Both the position numbers and the translations under genes were made by a program. 64,000 nt of DNA from Rhizophagus irregularis (taxonomy: Eukaryota > Glomeromycota > Glomeromycetes > Glomerales > Glomeraceae): contig NC_089436.1 in the NCBI RefSeq assembly GCF_026210795.1, positions 4,712,001 to 4,776,000 on the forward strand, given 5' to 3'. A model generated the notes under the pieces. It was not told the origin of the DNA. It saw only the letters and a program-made list of their open reading frames with translations, and did no database searches. Shown here piece by piece: positions 22,699 through 34,967 of this stretch. Every line of letters starts with the position of its first letter. Within the stretch, counting starts at the first letter, position 1.

Positions 22699-25600
22699 AT
22701 TTCTTGAATATCACCTATAGGATACAGGAATTATTGCATTGTTTATCGTTTATTGGAATTATTTTCATTCATAATTTATTAATTTATTTAACGAAATTAA
22801 TTTTGTGTTTATTATGAGGTCATAACCTACGTCGGGATATAGCGAGACACTTACTAATAGAGCAATAAAATTCCTATTACGTTACCTAAAAAAGGAAGTT
22901 AATTTTGGTTAAGTTTACACAAACTCAAATGTGACATTTTTATGTAATCATATGATAGTTTACGTAAGTAAACATGTAAGGCGGTTCCTTTCATAATTAT
23001 ATTTAGTCCTTCGTTATACAGCAGATTAATAATAAAATTAATGATTTATTCACATTCATAATTAAGAAGTTCATCTAAATATACTTTTATCTCAAGCTGC
23101 AGTTCAAATTTTTTTTTTAAAGAAAAAATGAATGAATTAAATTTAACCTACTACCTTTTGTTTCAACCCCTTAAAAAAACAGTAACACCGACTTTGCTAC
23201 GGCCTCTCTTGCGGTAGGACGAATTATTGTGGAATTGCATAGTGTTATGTGATGAAAAAAATACAATTTGAGTACTTATATCTGTGACAGACATCATAAA
23301 TAATATTAAAATGAAATGACATTTTGTAAATAATTAAATAATTGCACATTTTACTTGCGTTTGACAAAATCCTTTGACAAAGACTCAAAATCCAAAATAA
23401 GGAAAAGAACACAAGGAAAAATTTTTCAGGAGAAACTAATAATAAATTTCCCATAGAAGAAAGAAGATAGGGTTCCTAACTTCCTGTTGTGACTTATTAT
23501 TATATAGTTTATTTTACATATCTGTATTAATTTATTTTTTTTAATAATCCAAAGTATTTTTTTATGCAGGAATATCGATCAATTTGGCAGTTATGGATAA
23601 ATTTGATTGACCAAAAATTAGTTCAAGCTTTAATCGATGTGACCAATCATTGATTGAATCAATCAATGATTGATGTTAATTGGTTCGAGTATTACTCCCA
23701 TTGTTTTTTTTTGTTTGCTCTTTTCATTCTTTTAAAATACTTTTCTTAATTTTTACGAAGAGAGTAAAAAAAAAAGTAGATAAATATTTTTATTTTCTGA
23801 AGTTAATACTGATAAAATTGGCCATTAAAGTATCGATGCTTAACCTAACAACACTCTTATTGAAAATATTATTTTCTGTTTATAATATGATAATAGTAAA
23901 TTCCAGTACATACAGCTACAATACTGTGCATTCTTTAGCTATATACTAATGTCTAATTTAATCCCACTCCTTTAAATCTCGTTGAGACCTATAATTACAG
24001 TATGTCGCACAAACTATTAAAGTAAAAAATCTTATCGGAATCACGTGATTTTATTAATTGACTGACGCAAATCGACACCTGAGGGCACTGAGGGCACGAC
24101 ATTCATCAATTCCTTACTATATTTACTATTAAAATATATTTCCTTGCATTAAAATCAAAGTATCTTTATAGTGGTCACGTGGGCATAAATAATAAGGCCG
24201 GAATTGAAATCTAAATATTATGAATGCGACTTGCTGAAAACCTTCAATGTTTAAAGTTTATCATAAATTTTGTTTAATCTGTTAATTCTATTAATTTACC
24301 TGCTTTTCTATTGGAGTTTATTCTTAACAGGATGATTTAAAATTGAAGTTAAGGAAAATTTAGTTAAATGATTTAGTTAAATGAGTTAATAGTACAAGAA
24401 AAGATGATGTTTCTATATGAATCAAGAATTTTTTAAAGAATTCCTCATATATTTATAGTGTTTATTAGATTTTATATGATCATTTCAACATGGTTAGACT
24501 TCATGAATATATTTTGCCCATGGATTGCAAGAAGATATCAACAACATCGATTTCGTAACAATAGTATCATTTTCTTTTGCAATAAATTTTGATTCGAATA
24601 AAATAAAAAATACATAACAGATAATCTGATAACGTTAGAAATAAAGAACCTAACCTATAAACTGTATAAATAGGTCGTGGTATACATGGAGGCGTAATTA
24701 CTCATTTTATTTCACAAATTTGATATTATGGCAGCATAAAATATTATACCAACATCAATTCAAATATTCCATATCAAAATGAATTACGCCGCCGTAATGT
24801 TATAATGCCATGATTCTATAATGTCAAATTGTTGAATTGATCTGTAGAATCTGCCAGATCTGCTGGTATATATAACTATATTTATTGCCATCAATTTGAC
24901 ATTAAGACGACAATGCAATCCAATATTCAACATATTATGGCGGTGTAATTCATTTTAGTTTTGACATTGCTAATTCGGCCCCGTGTATAGGTCTGAGAGG
25001 ATTAGTACACACTTACTATTAAACTGTACGCATCTCTTTCAGGCCGGCATTATGTAATGCTGCTTACCATTAATCGTTAACTTGACTCGACCGAATGCAC
25101 GTGATCGGTAATATTGGCCAGAACTATCATAATATCGGCCTGCATTATCATTAGAGAAAAAACCAAAAGACCATAGTGCGGAGTTGGTCAAATTTATAAA
25201 CAGTTTTGCTCGCACTATGGCATTGATTCGAATTGACTCGAGTTCTGATTCAAGTAAAAAAGTTCTTGACTCATTTTACTCGAGTTCTATTTAAAGATCC
25301 AGCATGATATATTTATATATTATATGTATATTAAAGTAATTAAATTAATAACATATACCTGACGTGACTAATATATTTATTAATTTATTATATAATACCC
25401 GCCAAAAAAAAAAAATTACGCAAACATACCAGTAATAATAGCTTAATAGCCTTTGTAATATTCCATCTGTTTATAAAAAAATATACTAATTAATTATTAA
25501 TTCAAAAAATTATCTTACCATTCAAATAAACTGAGTAACTGACGATTAGGAGCTGCGGAGCTGCCGTTAACAAGATACTTAAATATATAATGATATAATA

Positions 25601-26093
25601 TTTATTTACTTTATAAAAGTCATCAATCTTATAAGCGGACCTTGATATTATATATTTACATGTTCAATCTCAATTTATTTAAATCTCATCTATTTTAGAG
25701 CGTGTTACGTAAAATTTATGCATGATCAGATCACATGACCAATAATCATGAGTCATCTTTTACGGAAAAAAATTTTTTTTTTACTAATATTGATTTGTTT
25801 GATCATGACGTGATTTTTGATTTTTCTATATTCAAACTCTGTGTGAAAAAACTCTTGTATGACAATTTTAATACCTCTCCATCCAAAAAAATTTTTAAAA
25901 AAATTCCATCCTTCTCTTCCCCTAATTCTTACCATTTCCAGCATAGTAACTCATAGTAACCTATTTTCTTCGTAGTTTTCTTATCCTTTTTGGCGTTTCA
26001 AACACTACGCGGAGGATATTTTCAAAAAGTTTCTTTTTTAAAAATTATTTTGTTTTTTATTTAACTTTATTTTGTTTATACATGTATATAAGA
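22699..26093. other. Spacer with scattered short repeats
   Basis: No gene recognised. It holds a 13-bp hairpin with a 3-base loop (caatcattgattg, 23644-23672), an inverted pair around aatgaattac(g/a)ccgcc at about 24777-24804 and 24930-24956, CACGTG at 24042, 24176 and 25098, and a dispersed repeat at 25080-25305. The tgcggtagga word at 23212 matches the flank of B1. Confidence 0.5.
25080..25305. repeat. Dispersed repeat, copy 2
   Basis: Second copy of the repeat at 18000-18240. It shares gcacgtgatc, ggccagaac, gaccatagtgcggagttgg, cactatgg and the terminal tactcgagt words. The two copies have diverged by substitutions and small gaps. Confidence 0.65.
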
Positions 26094-26776
26094 TAGGGAT
26101 TGGAATCGATTCAAATCGAAAATCGAAACCCGAGAATCAATTTAAGAATCAATTAATCGTTTCTCAGTAATTTTACAAAAAATCATTTTTAAACATTTTC
26201 GTGATGCAACGCTTTCAATGATCCCGGCGGCACAAAATTTTGGATTTTAACTAAAATACTAAAATAATCTTTATTGTAAAATTTGAAAATTTTTGATAAA
26301 AAGTAAAATGATTTTATTTTTGCACAGAATAAAAACCCTGAAATTTATTAGCTAAAGTAATTATTATATAAAAAGTCAAAATTTGTTATCATTATAATAA
26401 AAAAATTATGTATAAATATGCAGTAGACATTTTTGACCCGCATTGTAGAATTATATTTAGTTCTGGCCAAAAGATGATCCAGGTCCCTGAACTCGAAATT
26501 ATCAACTAATAAAAAAAAAAATTTTTTTTAATTAATTAAACATTAGCCACAATTAACTCATATTTGATTAAATTCTCAATTGTCTAATTGTCCAATATCC
26601 AATTATTATTGGTCAAAAAGCCATCACAATTGTTGTTAATTCTGAGATTTTTTTTCATTGTGGAAACAGCAAGATTATATTTGCTGCACCAAAATACAAA
26701 TATTGGGATTCGATTCTATTAGATACAATTCGATTTTCGATTAAATCGATTTTAGTCGAATCGATTCCAATCCCTA
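26094..26776. mobile_element. hAT-like non-autonomous element
   Basis: The ends are tagggattggaatcgatt and its complement closing in aatcgattccaatcccta. An 8-bp direct repeat, atataaga, flanks the element at 26086-26093 and 26777-26784. An 8-bp target duplication with TAGGG-type ends is characteristic of hAT transposons. The 683-bp body has no transposase frame, only AT-rich sequence. Subterminal aatcgatt words are repeated in both orientations. Confidence 0.8.
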
Positions 26777-28204
26777 ATATAAGATACTCACTAACACGAT
26801 ATAAGCCCTTACTTTAAGTAAACTCATTCTTAGTATGATGTATATGCGAAGTAAAAGGAGGTAAGAGATCTGTTCCTTACTGATAGCACAAGCGTCATCT
26901 CGGGATACCGAATCATTATAATTTAATGGTTAAATTATAACAAGAGTGCCGCAAAATCTTTTCTTACATGGCAAGACCATGGTAAGGATCTCATACGCAT
27001 ACTTTATCGGAGGTTGGAGGAAAGTATGTTAAGTGGGGTGGTTAGTATTTGATTGGTGGTCCCTAATAAGGGTGACGTTAAATTCCTTAATTCCTATTCA
27101 TTTTCTTGATAGACTATTTATAAATTTCCTTTTACTAATTAATCATTACAGTGACTCGTGTTACTCATACATCAGTACTCTTTAATTTGATAGGTATTTT
27201 TCTGGATTCTGAGTCAAATTCAGGTCAATATGATTGATAAGTCAATAATCTTATTATATTTTTTAATTTTATATATTGCTTCTGAGAGCAAACACTTTCA
27301 GCATTTTTAGTAAAAGATGTACAGTATACTTAATAAAATTGCTAGAGAAAATTTGCTTTGTTCAAGATTCTAAATAAATATACAAAAAATTTGATGAGTA
27401 TATTTGGTATAATCACTCGAGTTTTTATATAAATAAATTGAATTGCATAGTCCAAATTATAAATAATTACACTATGTCACTATGTTATGACTAACTCAAC
27501 ATTTTGAGTAATAATTTCGTTTTAAATTTAAAATCAAATAAACTCAGTAAAATGTAAAATTAAACAATTAAATCGAAAATATTTTATACAGTTAAATTAT
27601 ATTTGAGTCGTACCATTTCCTACACACATACGTTATCCCTCAAGTACTTTCTGGATTCAATAACGAAATACAATGTACACGTTCCCATCAAAGTTGATTG
27701 TGCTAATAAATACGATATTTTTACGAAAAGAACTCTTTTTTTTGCATTAAAACCTTTTTTTTAAAGAAAAAGTATGAATATTTCTCTTTTTTTTAATAAC
27801 GATAAAAACAGGGTCTTTTTTCATAATATGATACACAGTATGTAAAAAAATAAAAAGTTTCGCTAATTTTTTGCACGTCTTATAAAATAAATTTATTTCT
27901 CTTATTAAACCTACACAATCAATTAAAACATGAACTTTTCCATTTTTTTTTTGAAAAAATATATATCATGTCAATAATGTTTCAAGATATCATATTTTCT
28001 ATAATTAATAATCAGTTACGACTTTATTAAAAGTTTCCTAGGGATACAGACATTTGAAACTTTATGGTTAATATAGGCAATATAGGCGTATCCATCTAGA
28101 GTCTGTAGGCTGCTCAATACTTTATATGTGTCTTTTTAACGAGGTATTTAATAAATAAATTAATAAATATATCATGTACATAATATGTAACGATCTCTTA
28201 ACAG

Positions 28205-28254
28205 ATGATGATGAAAAAGATTTTATCATTGAGGACGGAAATCGTGATTTTTAA
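28205..28254 (+). other. Exon-like terminal stretch
   Basis: A cttaacag acceptor is followed by a frame reading DDEKDFIIEDGNRDF and a TAA stop. The acidic composition differs from surrounding low-complexity translations. No upstream exon could be identified, so it may be a gene relic or chance. Confidence 0.2.
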
Positions 28255-28800
28255 TTTAATAATATTAATTTTATTTTTATTTTTATTATTTTTATTTCCA
28301 TTTTATTTTATATTAATTAAGTATTAAGCTTAGTTCCCTGGGCCCAAAGTAGAAATTCTGGAATTGAAGCTCTTGCTTGATAGATTAATAACCTAATATA
28401 AATTATATAAATTAAATAAAAAGATAAGTATACTTCTAACATACAAATAAATATCTTAAAAATTTATAAAATATTTTTATTAAACTGCTTTTTACCAGAT
28501 TTGTATGCCACAAACAAGTTTTTTTGAAAGTTGTTATAAGGAAAGGTACGTAATTTGAAACCTCATTCGGAATCAATAGACCTTATATCAAGTCCAACAA
28601 AAAAGGCAATAGCTTTCTAACTACTGTGCTCAGAGACTATTCGTGTAAACTTTACTGATACTCTTTTGAGTAATTTTTGGCAATACAATCCTTCTCTCCG
28701 GAACCTCACATAATAAAATAAATAATAAACTTTTTCTATAACTATAATAAAATAAATGTATTTAAAAAATTACAAAATACTTAGCTTTTGAATGATATTT

Positions 28801-28916
28801 TCTTATTGAACAAATATACAGGTTTCATAAAAGCGAGTTTTCATAAAAGAGAGAGTTTTCTTATTAAACAAATATACAGGTTTCATAAAAGAGAGTCTTC
28901 ATAAAAGAGAGAAAAG
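28801..28916. repeat. 58-bp tandem duplication
   Basis: tcttattgaacaaatataca at 28801 recurs at 28859 with one change, followed by ggtttcataaaag and tcataaaagagag in both copies. Confidence 0.75.
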
Positions 28917-29539
28917 AAAATTTTTAACGAGAGAAAACTAAGGAAGTTTGAGAATTATATAAGATTTATACGTTTTATGGGTCATATGGACGCGTATTAC
29001 TCCAACTATACTTAAAATCTCGCAAATCTTCCCGATATCGCAAAAAAATTAGAAAAAACTGAATGTAAAAGGAATTAAAGAGAAAAGAAGAAGTAGTGGC
29101 TCTGACAAAAGATTGTATTTTTCATTGGAAAAATTTAAATTGACGATGACTTCATTATAAATTTATAAATCCGATAGTATAATTATAGTGTTTATATATG
29201 AGTACTGTAGACCATACGTAAATCACAGTTCACGGAATACAAAGTTACTTTTCTAATATATTTATATATGTTTATAAAAAAAAAAATTCTTATACACTGT
29301 TAAAATGTTACTTTAAATGAAAAATAAAACAAAAAAAATTATTACGCTATGGTGAATTATACGCTTGTAAAAACACGATAAAAGCTATAAAACTGAATAC
29401 AGCATTCAAGTTTTTTAGTATATTTATCAACTTTAATTTTTTTAAGAAGGCAAGGCAATTTCCGCAAATACAAACTGATTAACCAATAAAGTAAATAAAA
29501 AATAAAAATTTCGTTCTGTAATTTTTGTTGCTGCGGCTT

Positions 29540-31176
29540 CCCTATAAAAAAATTGGATACGTTTTTTATAAAGTTTTTATACGATTTTTTTCCTTAGAAA
29601 TAACGTATCATAATAGGATACGGGAAAATGCACAATTCCGTATCACTAAAAATATGGTTTGGATACGGAATTTGCACGGAATTCATATGGAATTTACATG
29701 ATTTGATCACTGATTTTATCACGAAATTTATACGATTTGGTCACTGAATTTACTATTTGTATTACAGTTTACTATAATTATATTTACATAAATCTAATTT
29801 TACTTTATTAAATTAAATAAAAAATAAAAAATAAACAAAATACAAATACATTATGAAAATTCCTCCTTATTAAAACCACCTATTGCAACCAAAATTATCT
29901 ATAAGTTCAGGTTCATTTGGAGTCAAACAACCTAAAAAAAAACAAAAAAAGAAACATAAGAACGTCTAACTTAATTGGAAACAAAACCCCCCTTCATATA
30001 GTATCTGCAATCGTCCAAGTCACCAAAGGTCAGTATTCCTACAAAAAAAGAAAGAGAACTCCAGAATGTCTGACCTACATAAATGAAAAGAATTATGAAG
30101 CATCTGATGAAAAAGAAACCCTACATAAATGAAAAGAATTATGAAGCATCTGATGAAAAAGAAACCAAAACAACAAAATAAATCCAAAACTGACCTACAA
30201 AAAAAGAAGACTCTGAAGCAACAAAACCGAAACAACCTACAAAAAGAAAAGAATCTGAACCCAACTTACAAAAAAAAAAAAAGAAAATTTGAACTGACCT
30301 AAAAAAAGAAAAAAATCCTGAACAATCCTACAAAAAGGAAAGGACTCCCAAACTGATCTACAAAAAAAGAAAAAAGAAACTGAGTCTTCTCACAAAAAAA
30401 AATCTGCTGGCCTATGAAATAAAAAAAGAGATAAATATAAATAAAAAAGAAAGGGGAATAAAGAATAAATCAAAAAAAATATTTTTTTAAAAAGAGAGTA
30501 ACGAAGTTAGGAAAGTTAAAAAAAATTTTTTTTTTTAAAGGGAGGACGTCAAAGTTAGAAAAATAAAAATTTTTTATAAAGAGGAAATAGAAATAGAAAG
30601 AAGAAAATTTTTTTAAAAAAAAAGAAGAGTGAGAATAAAAGAATAAAATCAAAAAAAAAATTTTTTTTTTAAGGGAGTGACGAAAAAAAATTTTTTTTTA
30701 AAGGAGAGAGTGATGAAAAAAAAAATTTAAAGTGAGGTACGAAAAAAAAATTTTTTTTTAAAAGGGGGGTGACGAAAAAAGAAGAAAAATTTAGAAAAAA
30801 TAACAAAAATAAGACAAGAGAAAAGAGAAGGAAGGGAAAGACAGAAAGGAAGATCGGAAGATCAAACTCATCAAAGTAAGGGTTTATATAAAAACAAAAA
30901 ACGTATCATAACAAAACAATAAACAATCACGTGATCTCGTGTTATGATACGAGATTTTTGTAAAATTATTTTCTAAAAATATTAAGTTTAAAAATTCCGT
31001 ATACATTCCGTATGATTAATTTTTTCCGTATACATTTCGTATACATCAGTTTTTTTTAAAAAATGTTCAAAAATGAATTGCTTATTAAATATACGGAATT
31101 TGTATACGGAATCTATAGAAACATACATAAAATGTATACAAAACGTATCCTTTCCGTATACATATTTCTTATAGGG
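29540..31176. mobile_element. 1.6-kb inverted-repeat element with purine-rich core
   Basis: The left end ccctataaaaaaattggata at 29540 is mirrored by the right end (complement ccctataagaaat, then ggatacgttt) at 31141-31176. Both subterminal regions are crowded with cgtata, ggatacg and ccgtata words. The bases ctt lie just outside each end. The core 29920-30860 has a strongly purine-rich plus strand with repeated ctacaaaaaaagaaa units, so open frames there are repeat translations. No transposase seen. Confidence 0.5.
30074..30165. repeat. Perfect 46-bp tandem duplication
   Basis: The unit starting cctacataaatgaaaagaat at 30074 repeats exactly at 30120. It lies inside the purine-rich core of the 29.5-31.2 kb element. 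Confidence 0.85.
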
Positions 31177-31483
31177 CTTGAATATTACATCGCTATGTGA
31201 CATTTATGGTATATATATTAAAAGAAAATTCTTTCGATATATACTAGTTATTTATTACGCCAAGATAATATGTATATAGTTTGTATAAAGAAATTAAAGC
31301 CATTAATTAACCATCCCATTTTGAAAAAAATATTAGATTGTAAACAAAAATAATTATTAATAGACAAAATGAAAATAAAATAAAATACTAAAGAATATAA
31401 TTGAGAAATACTTTAAATAAAATTTTATGAAGTTTCATTACTGACAAAAATAAAATCTGCTGGAAAGGTAAATAATTTAAGGA

Positions 31484-34068
31484 TTAATATTTATCTTCAT
31501 CTCCCTTATTTAATTTACCAGCAACACTCATACCGTTAGCTTCTTTATATTTAAATTCTTCTTGGCCAAAATTAACTACTAAACTACAATCACCATTAGA
31601 ACCAATTGTAGGATACCACTCATCATAAAATAGACCAGTATAAGCGATACCCAAATTTTTACCATTCATTGTAAAGAAAACTTGTCCGGTATCCGGGTAA
31701 TAACCACAGCCTATCACATCTTTTTTATCACCCCATTTTTCATCATATTTTGAACCTGTATACCTTTCATTGTGGAATATTCTACCTTCATCCGAATGAA
31801 ATCCAACTGAATGTGTATCGCAACCAGGTAATCTTAAAAGTAAAAAAAAAAAGAATTAGAAATTGCTTACTTTAAATATGAAAATTATTTATAGACATAG
31901 ATATGATACCTGTTAATTGAATGATTTTTTGTGGCGAGACCAATAGCAATTATTGTCTTATTTTTATTTGAGAAGATTGTCATTTCATAGTAATAATACT
32001 CTACTCGTGGTGTAGATAAAGAGGTGGAAGAGGCATCTATTATTATGTTTAAGATAGAAGTAAGTAGAGGAAATTTTGAATAAAAGTAAACAATACTAAT
32101 TAATTTATTAATAGTTTCTACCTTTCTTAGGTACATTTCGAAAAGGATAATTTGTTTGTATCATGACATCTGATTTAGCATTAAAAATAATTCCATCAAC
32201 ATCAGTAACATCAATGATCATAGCAAATTCATTATTATTTTTGTCATTTTTAACGCCAATATTCTCATCATCTTTGTCATATTCAGCGTTTGTAATCTCT
32301 TCATCAACCAGTACTGTAATCTGTACAATATTTAATAGTAAAAGTCTTGATTCAGGTACAAATTTCCATTTATCGATACTTAAATCTAAATTCGGCTCAT
32401 TTATTAAAAATTTTAAAAAATTCCCCCAAAGTTCCTTCAAAAGCTCCTTAATTCTTTGTAGCAGAATCTGTTTATCTTCTGATCCATATACTAAAATAAA
32501 TAAGTAAATTAGCATACAAAATAATAATAATAATAAAAAAATTTAAATTCTATTTACTTAGTTCAATAAAATTTTCATCAATCCATAGTCGACATAACCA
32601 TGTGTTAAAAAATAAAATTACTATAAAAATCAGTGTGGGTATGGCTAATAAGTAATAAATAAGTATATAATAACAATATGTTAGTATTAATTTAATTTAA
32701 TTTTTTTTAATACGAAAATTTCATATAATTTACTTACCGATAAAAAACCTCTGTCTATATATAATATTATTATTAATGTTGGATTTAATTCCGGAAAAGT
32801 CACCTAGTAGATGTATCGGTTAATATAATTAATATAAAATAATTGCTTAAATTTAATTAATTACCATCATATAGCAAATCAGAAAAAAATCGATCATAAT
32901 TAAAATATCCATCAATATTACTAAAAAGTGCACTATCTTTTAAAAATATATCATAATAATCAAGATAATCAATGAGATAACTCAATAGCAATCTATTAAG
33001 TATAACTATTAATTCAATTGAACTTGCAATAGAAAATAAAATAAAAAGACTTTTTGAACATTTTCGAATCGCCACGAAAATGATTGAAATTGGAATAATT
33101 GTAATAATACCAAATATGGTACAAAATATATCAAAAATTTCTTCAATTAAATTTTCCCCATAATAGTCTGTTATTTCATTAATCTGAAAAGTCTTAAATA
33201 TTTCTGAAATCAAAATCCAAATTCCAAGAAATGAAGTCGTAATTAGAAGTAAAATCTCCTCAAGTTGATATATAATATAAATGCCTAATAGAATTAATAA
33301 AAATAAATTAATGTAATTATAAAATTAAAAAGGACTTAATTTATAAGATAAGCCTACTTTTCTTGTTATCAAATTTAGATAATTTATGCTTCTTAATCCA
33401 TTTCCAAGACCTAATAAGATGTAATTTTACCGGTAAGGTTAATAAATTATCACAATTTATTTTTTTTAAAATTCAGTAAAAAGATAATAAATATTAAAAA
33501 AATTACCCTTTCTTAAACAATAGAATACAAAATACTATAAAAATAAATTGAAAAATTCCCAAAGATATCACCACAGGTATATATTTAGGTAAATAATACT
33601 TCAGTGTATTTTCATTTAATTCGTTAATAGCTTCAGATGCTTTCATTCCTTCATTGAACAAAGTATAAATCTTTTTTATTTTCTCTTTATTTGTTCCATT
33701 GCTTAAATCAAGTAAGTCACGATCAGAAATAGCTTATCATGCAGTAAAAAAAGACGTAAAATTAATAACTTTTTTTTCAAAATTGATATTTATGCGGGTG
33801 TCAAATCTTTACCATAAAAATAGTCAAATTTGAAGATATTACAAAGCATTAATATAAATGGTGCAAGGTTTACGATTAAAAATGCTATATAATGTATTAT
33901 GGTTTTATGATAAACCGCAAATAATCCACTAAAAAAAACGAATGGAAATGTGGACCATAATGTATATTTAGAATCTATAAGAAAAAAAGAGTAAATAAAA
34001 AGAAAACCAACTTCGGAAATAACTGTAAAAATAAATAAAAAAACTAATAAATTTTCAATGTTCAACAT
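31484..34068 (-). CDS. Gene A of pair 3: polytopic membrane protein with SPRY domain
   Basis: Nine exons: 34068-33813, 33732-33507, 33410-33358, 33284-32865, 32803-32738, 32644-32558, 32490-32122, 32036-31910 and 31832-31484, giving 650 aa. All junctions are GT-AG and phases agree with A1 and A4. Predicted membrane segments lie at about 8-30, 38-54, 59-79, 137-158, 187-206, 227-248, 253-276 and 341-358. The linker has YGSEDKQILLQ and WKFVPESRLLLLNIV. SPRY covers about 490-635 (YYYYEMTIFSN, TIIAIGLATKNHSINR, GCGYYPDTGQVFFTMNG, WYPTIGSNGDCSL, VNFGQEEFKYKEANGMSVAG). An Ssh4/Ear1-like membrane adaptor or a receptor subunit are both possible; neither is shown. Exon 8 is shorter than in A1. Confidence 0.87.
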
Positions 34069-34967
34069 ATTTAAAAATGTGCATCACAAGAATTGCATTG
34101 TCTTCTTTTATTATTAACTTTTATAACAGTTAGAAACGCATATCGGTTATCTGGTACAGATAATCATCAAAATTTTGACCAACGGATTTAACCGGAGTGC
34201 TCGGGAAATATCAATATTGTTTTTATATTATCATTTTATAATTTATCATTATAACTGTAACTGTAATCGATTGATAAATACAACAATTATTCTTTAAAAA
34301 TTGGGTATACACTAACTGTTATCCACCCGTTGACAACATTAACCCATTAGCCATCTGTTCAGTTGTTCACCCGTTACATCCGTTATAGAGTTGATCACCA
34401 AACATTTATTTATATAGCAATAGTGCTTTACATGAGCCAGCTCGAGCCGAGCCACAGTCTTGACTCGAAAAAAATTCCGCCCCAGAGCCAAGCCATGAAA
34501 TTCTAACACAGCTAAAACGAGCCGAGCTGAACCATGAAAATTTTGGCTTAGGCCAAGCTTTTTCGAAAGTTCCTACGATCAAAACCTAATTATTTGTTCA
34601 TACTATTATTATTATAAAAGTGAACAAAATGAATGTTAATGATATTTATTAGCGTTTCTATAATAAAAACTTCCCTCTCTTACAACTACTTTTCAGAGCA
34701 TTCTTTAGCATCCAAGAGCCGCCCTTAGAGAAAAGAGTATTAAAAACTATATTTATATTTTTTCAAAAAAAATTATCAGCTGATCGGATCAGTAAATCGG
34801 ATGTGCCTTGCCGTAACACTGCCAGCTTGAGCTTTTTGAGCTTAGCCCGTTGCCGGCTTAAGCTTTTTTTGAGCGGCTTGACAAGATGGCTTGGTTGATC
34901 GGCTCGGCTCATGCGTAATTTTATATAGCAGCACATCAGCAATTTTATTTTGCTATTTTAATTTAAA
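34069..34967. promoter_or_regulatory. Divergent spacer of pair 3, split by an insertion
   Basis: Near 34390-34419, gttgatcac followed by aaacatttatttatata matches the pair 4 spacer. The cassette sequence then stops at the inserted element 34420-34920 and resumes with ttatatagca directly before B3. The 33-bp block of pairs 0, 1 and 4 is not evident here. Confidence 0.5.
34420..34920. mobile_element. Non-autonomous element inserted in the A3-B3 promoter
   Basis: The direct repeat ttatatagca flanks it at 34410-34419 and 34921-34930. Its ends carry imperfect inverted repeats: catgagccagctcgagccga on the left, and cggctcggctcatg on the right. Many gagc/gctc words fill both halves. There is no coding capacity. 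The pair 4 spacer, without it, is only 146 bp. Confidence 0.65.

Larger units (their letters stand above)
26785..29539. other. Spacer, mostly non-coding
   Basis: No complete gene recognised. Two details stand out: a short exon-like stretch at 28205-28254 and a 58-bp tandem duplication at 28801-28916. Confidence 0.5.

Noticed and set aside
29917..30235. Overlapping frames of about 71 codons on both strands
   Set aside because: They lie in the purine-rich core of a repeat element; one strand gives K/E-rich and the other F/C-rich low-complexity peptides.
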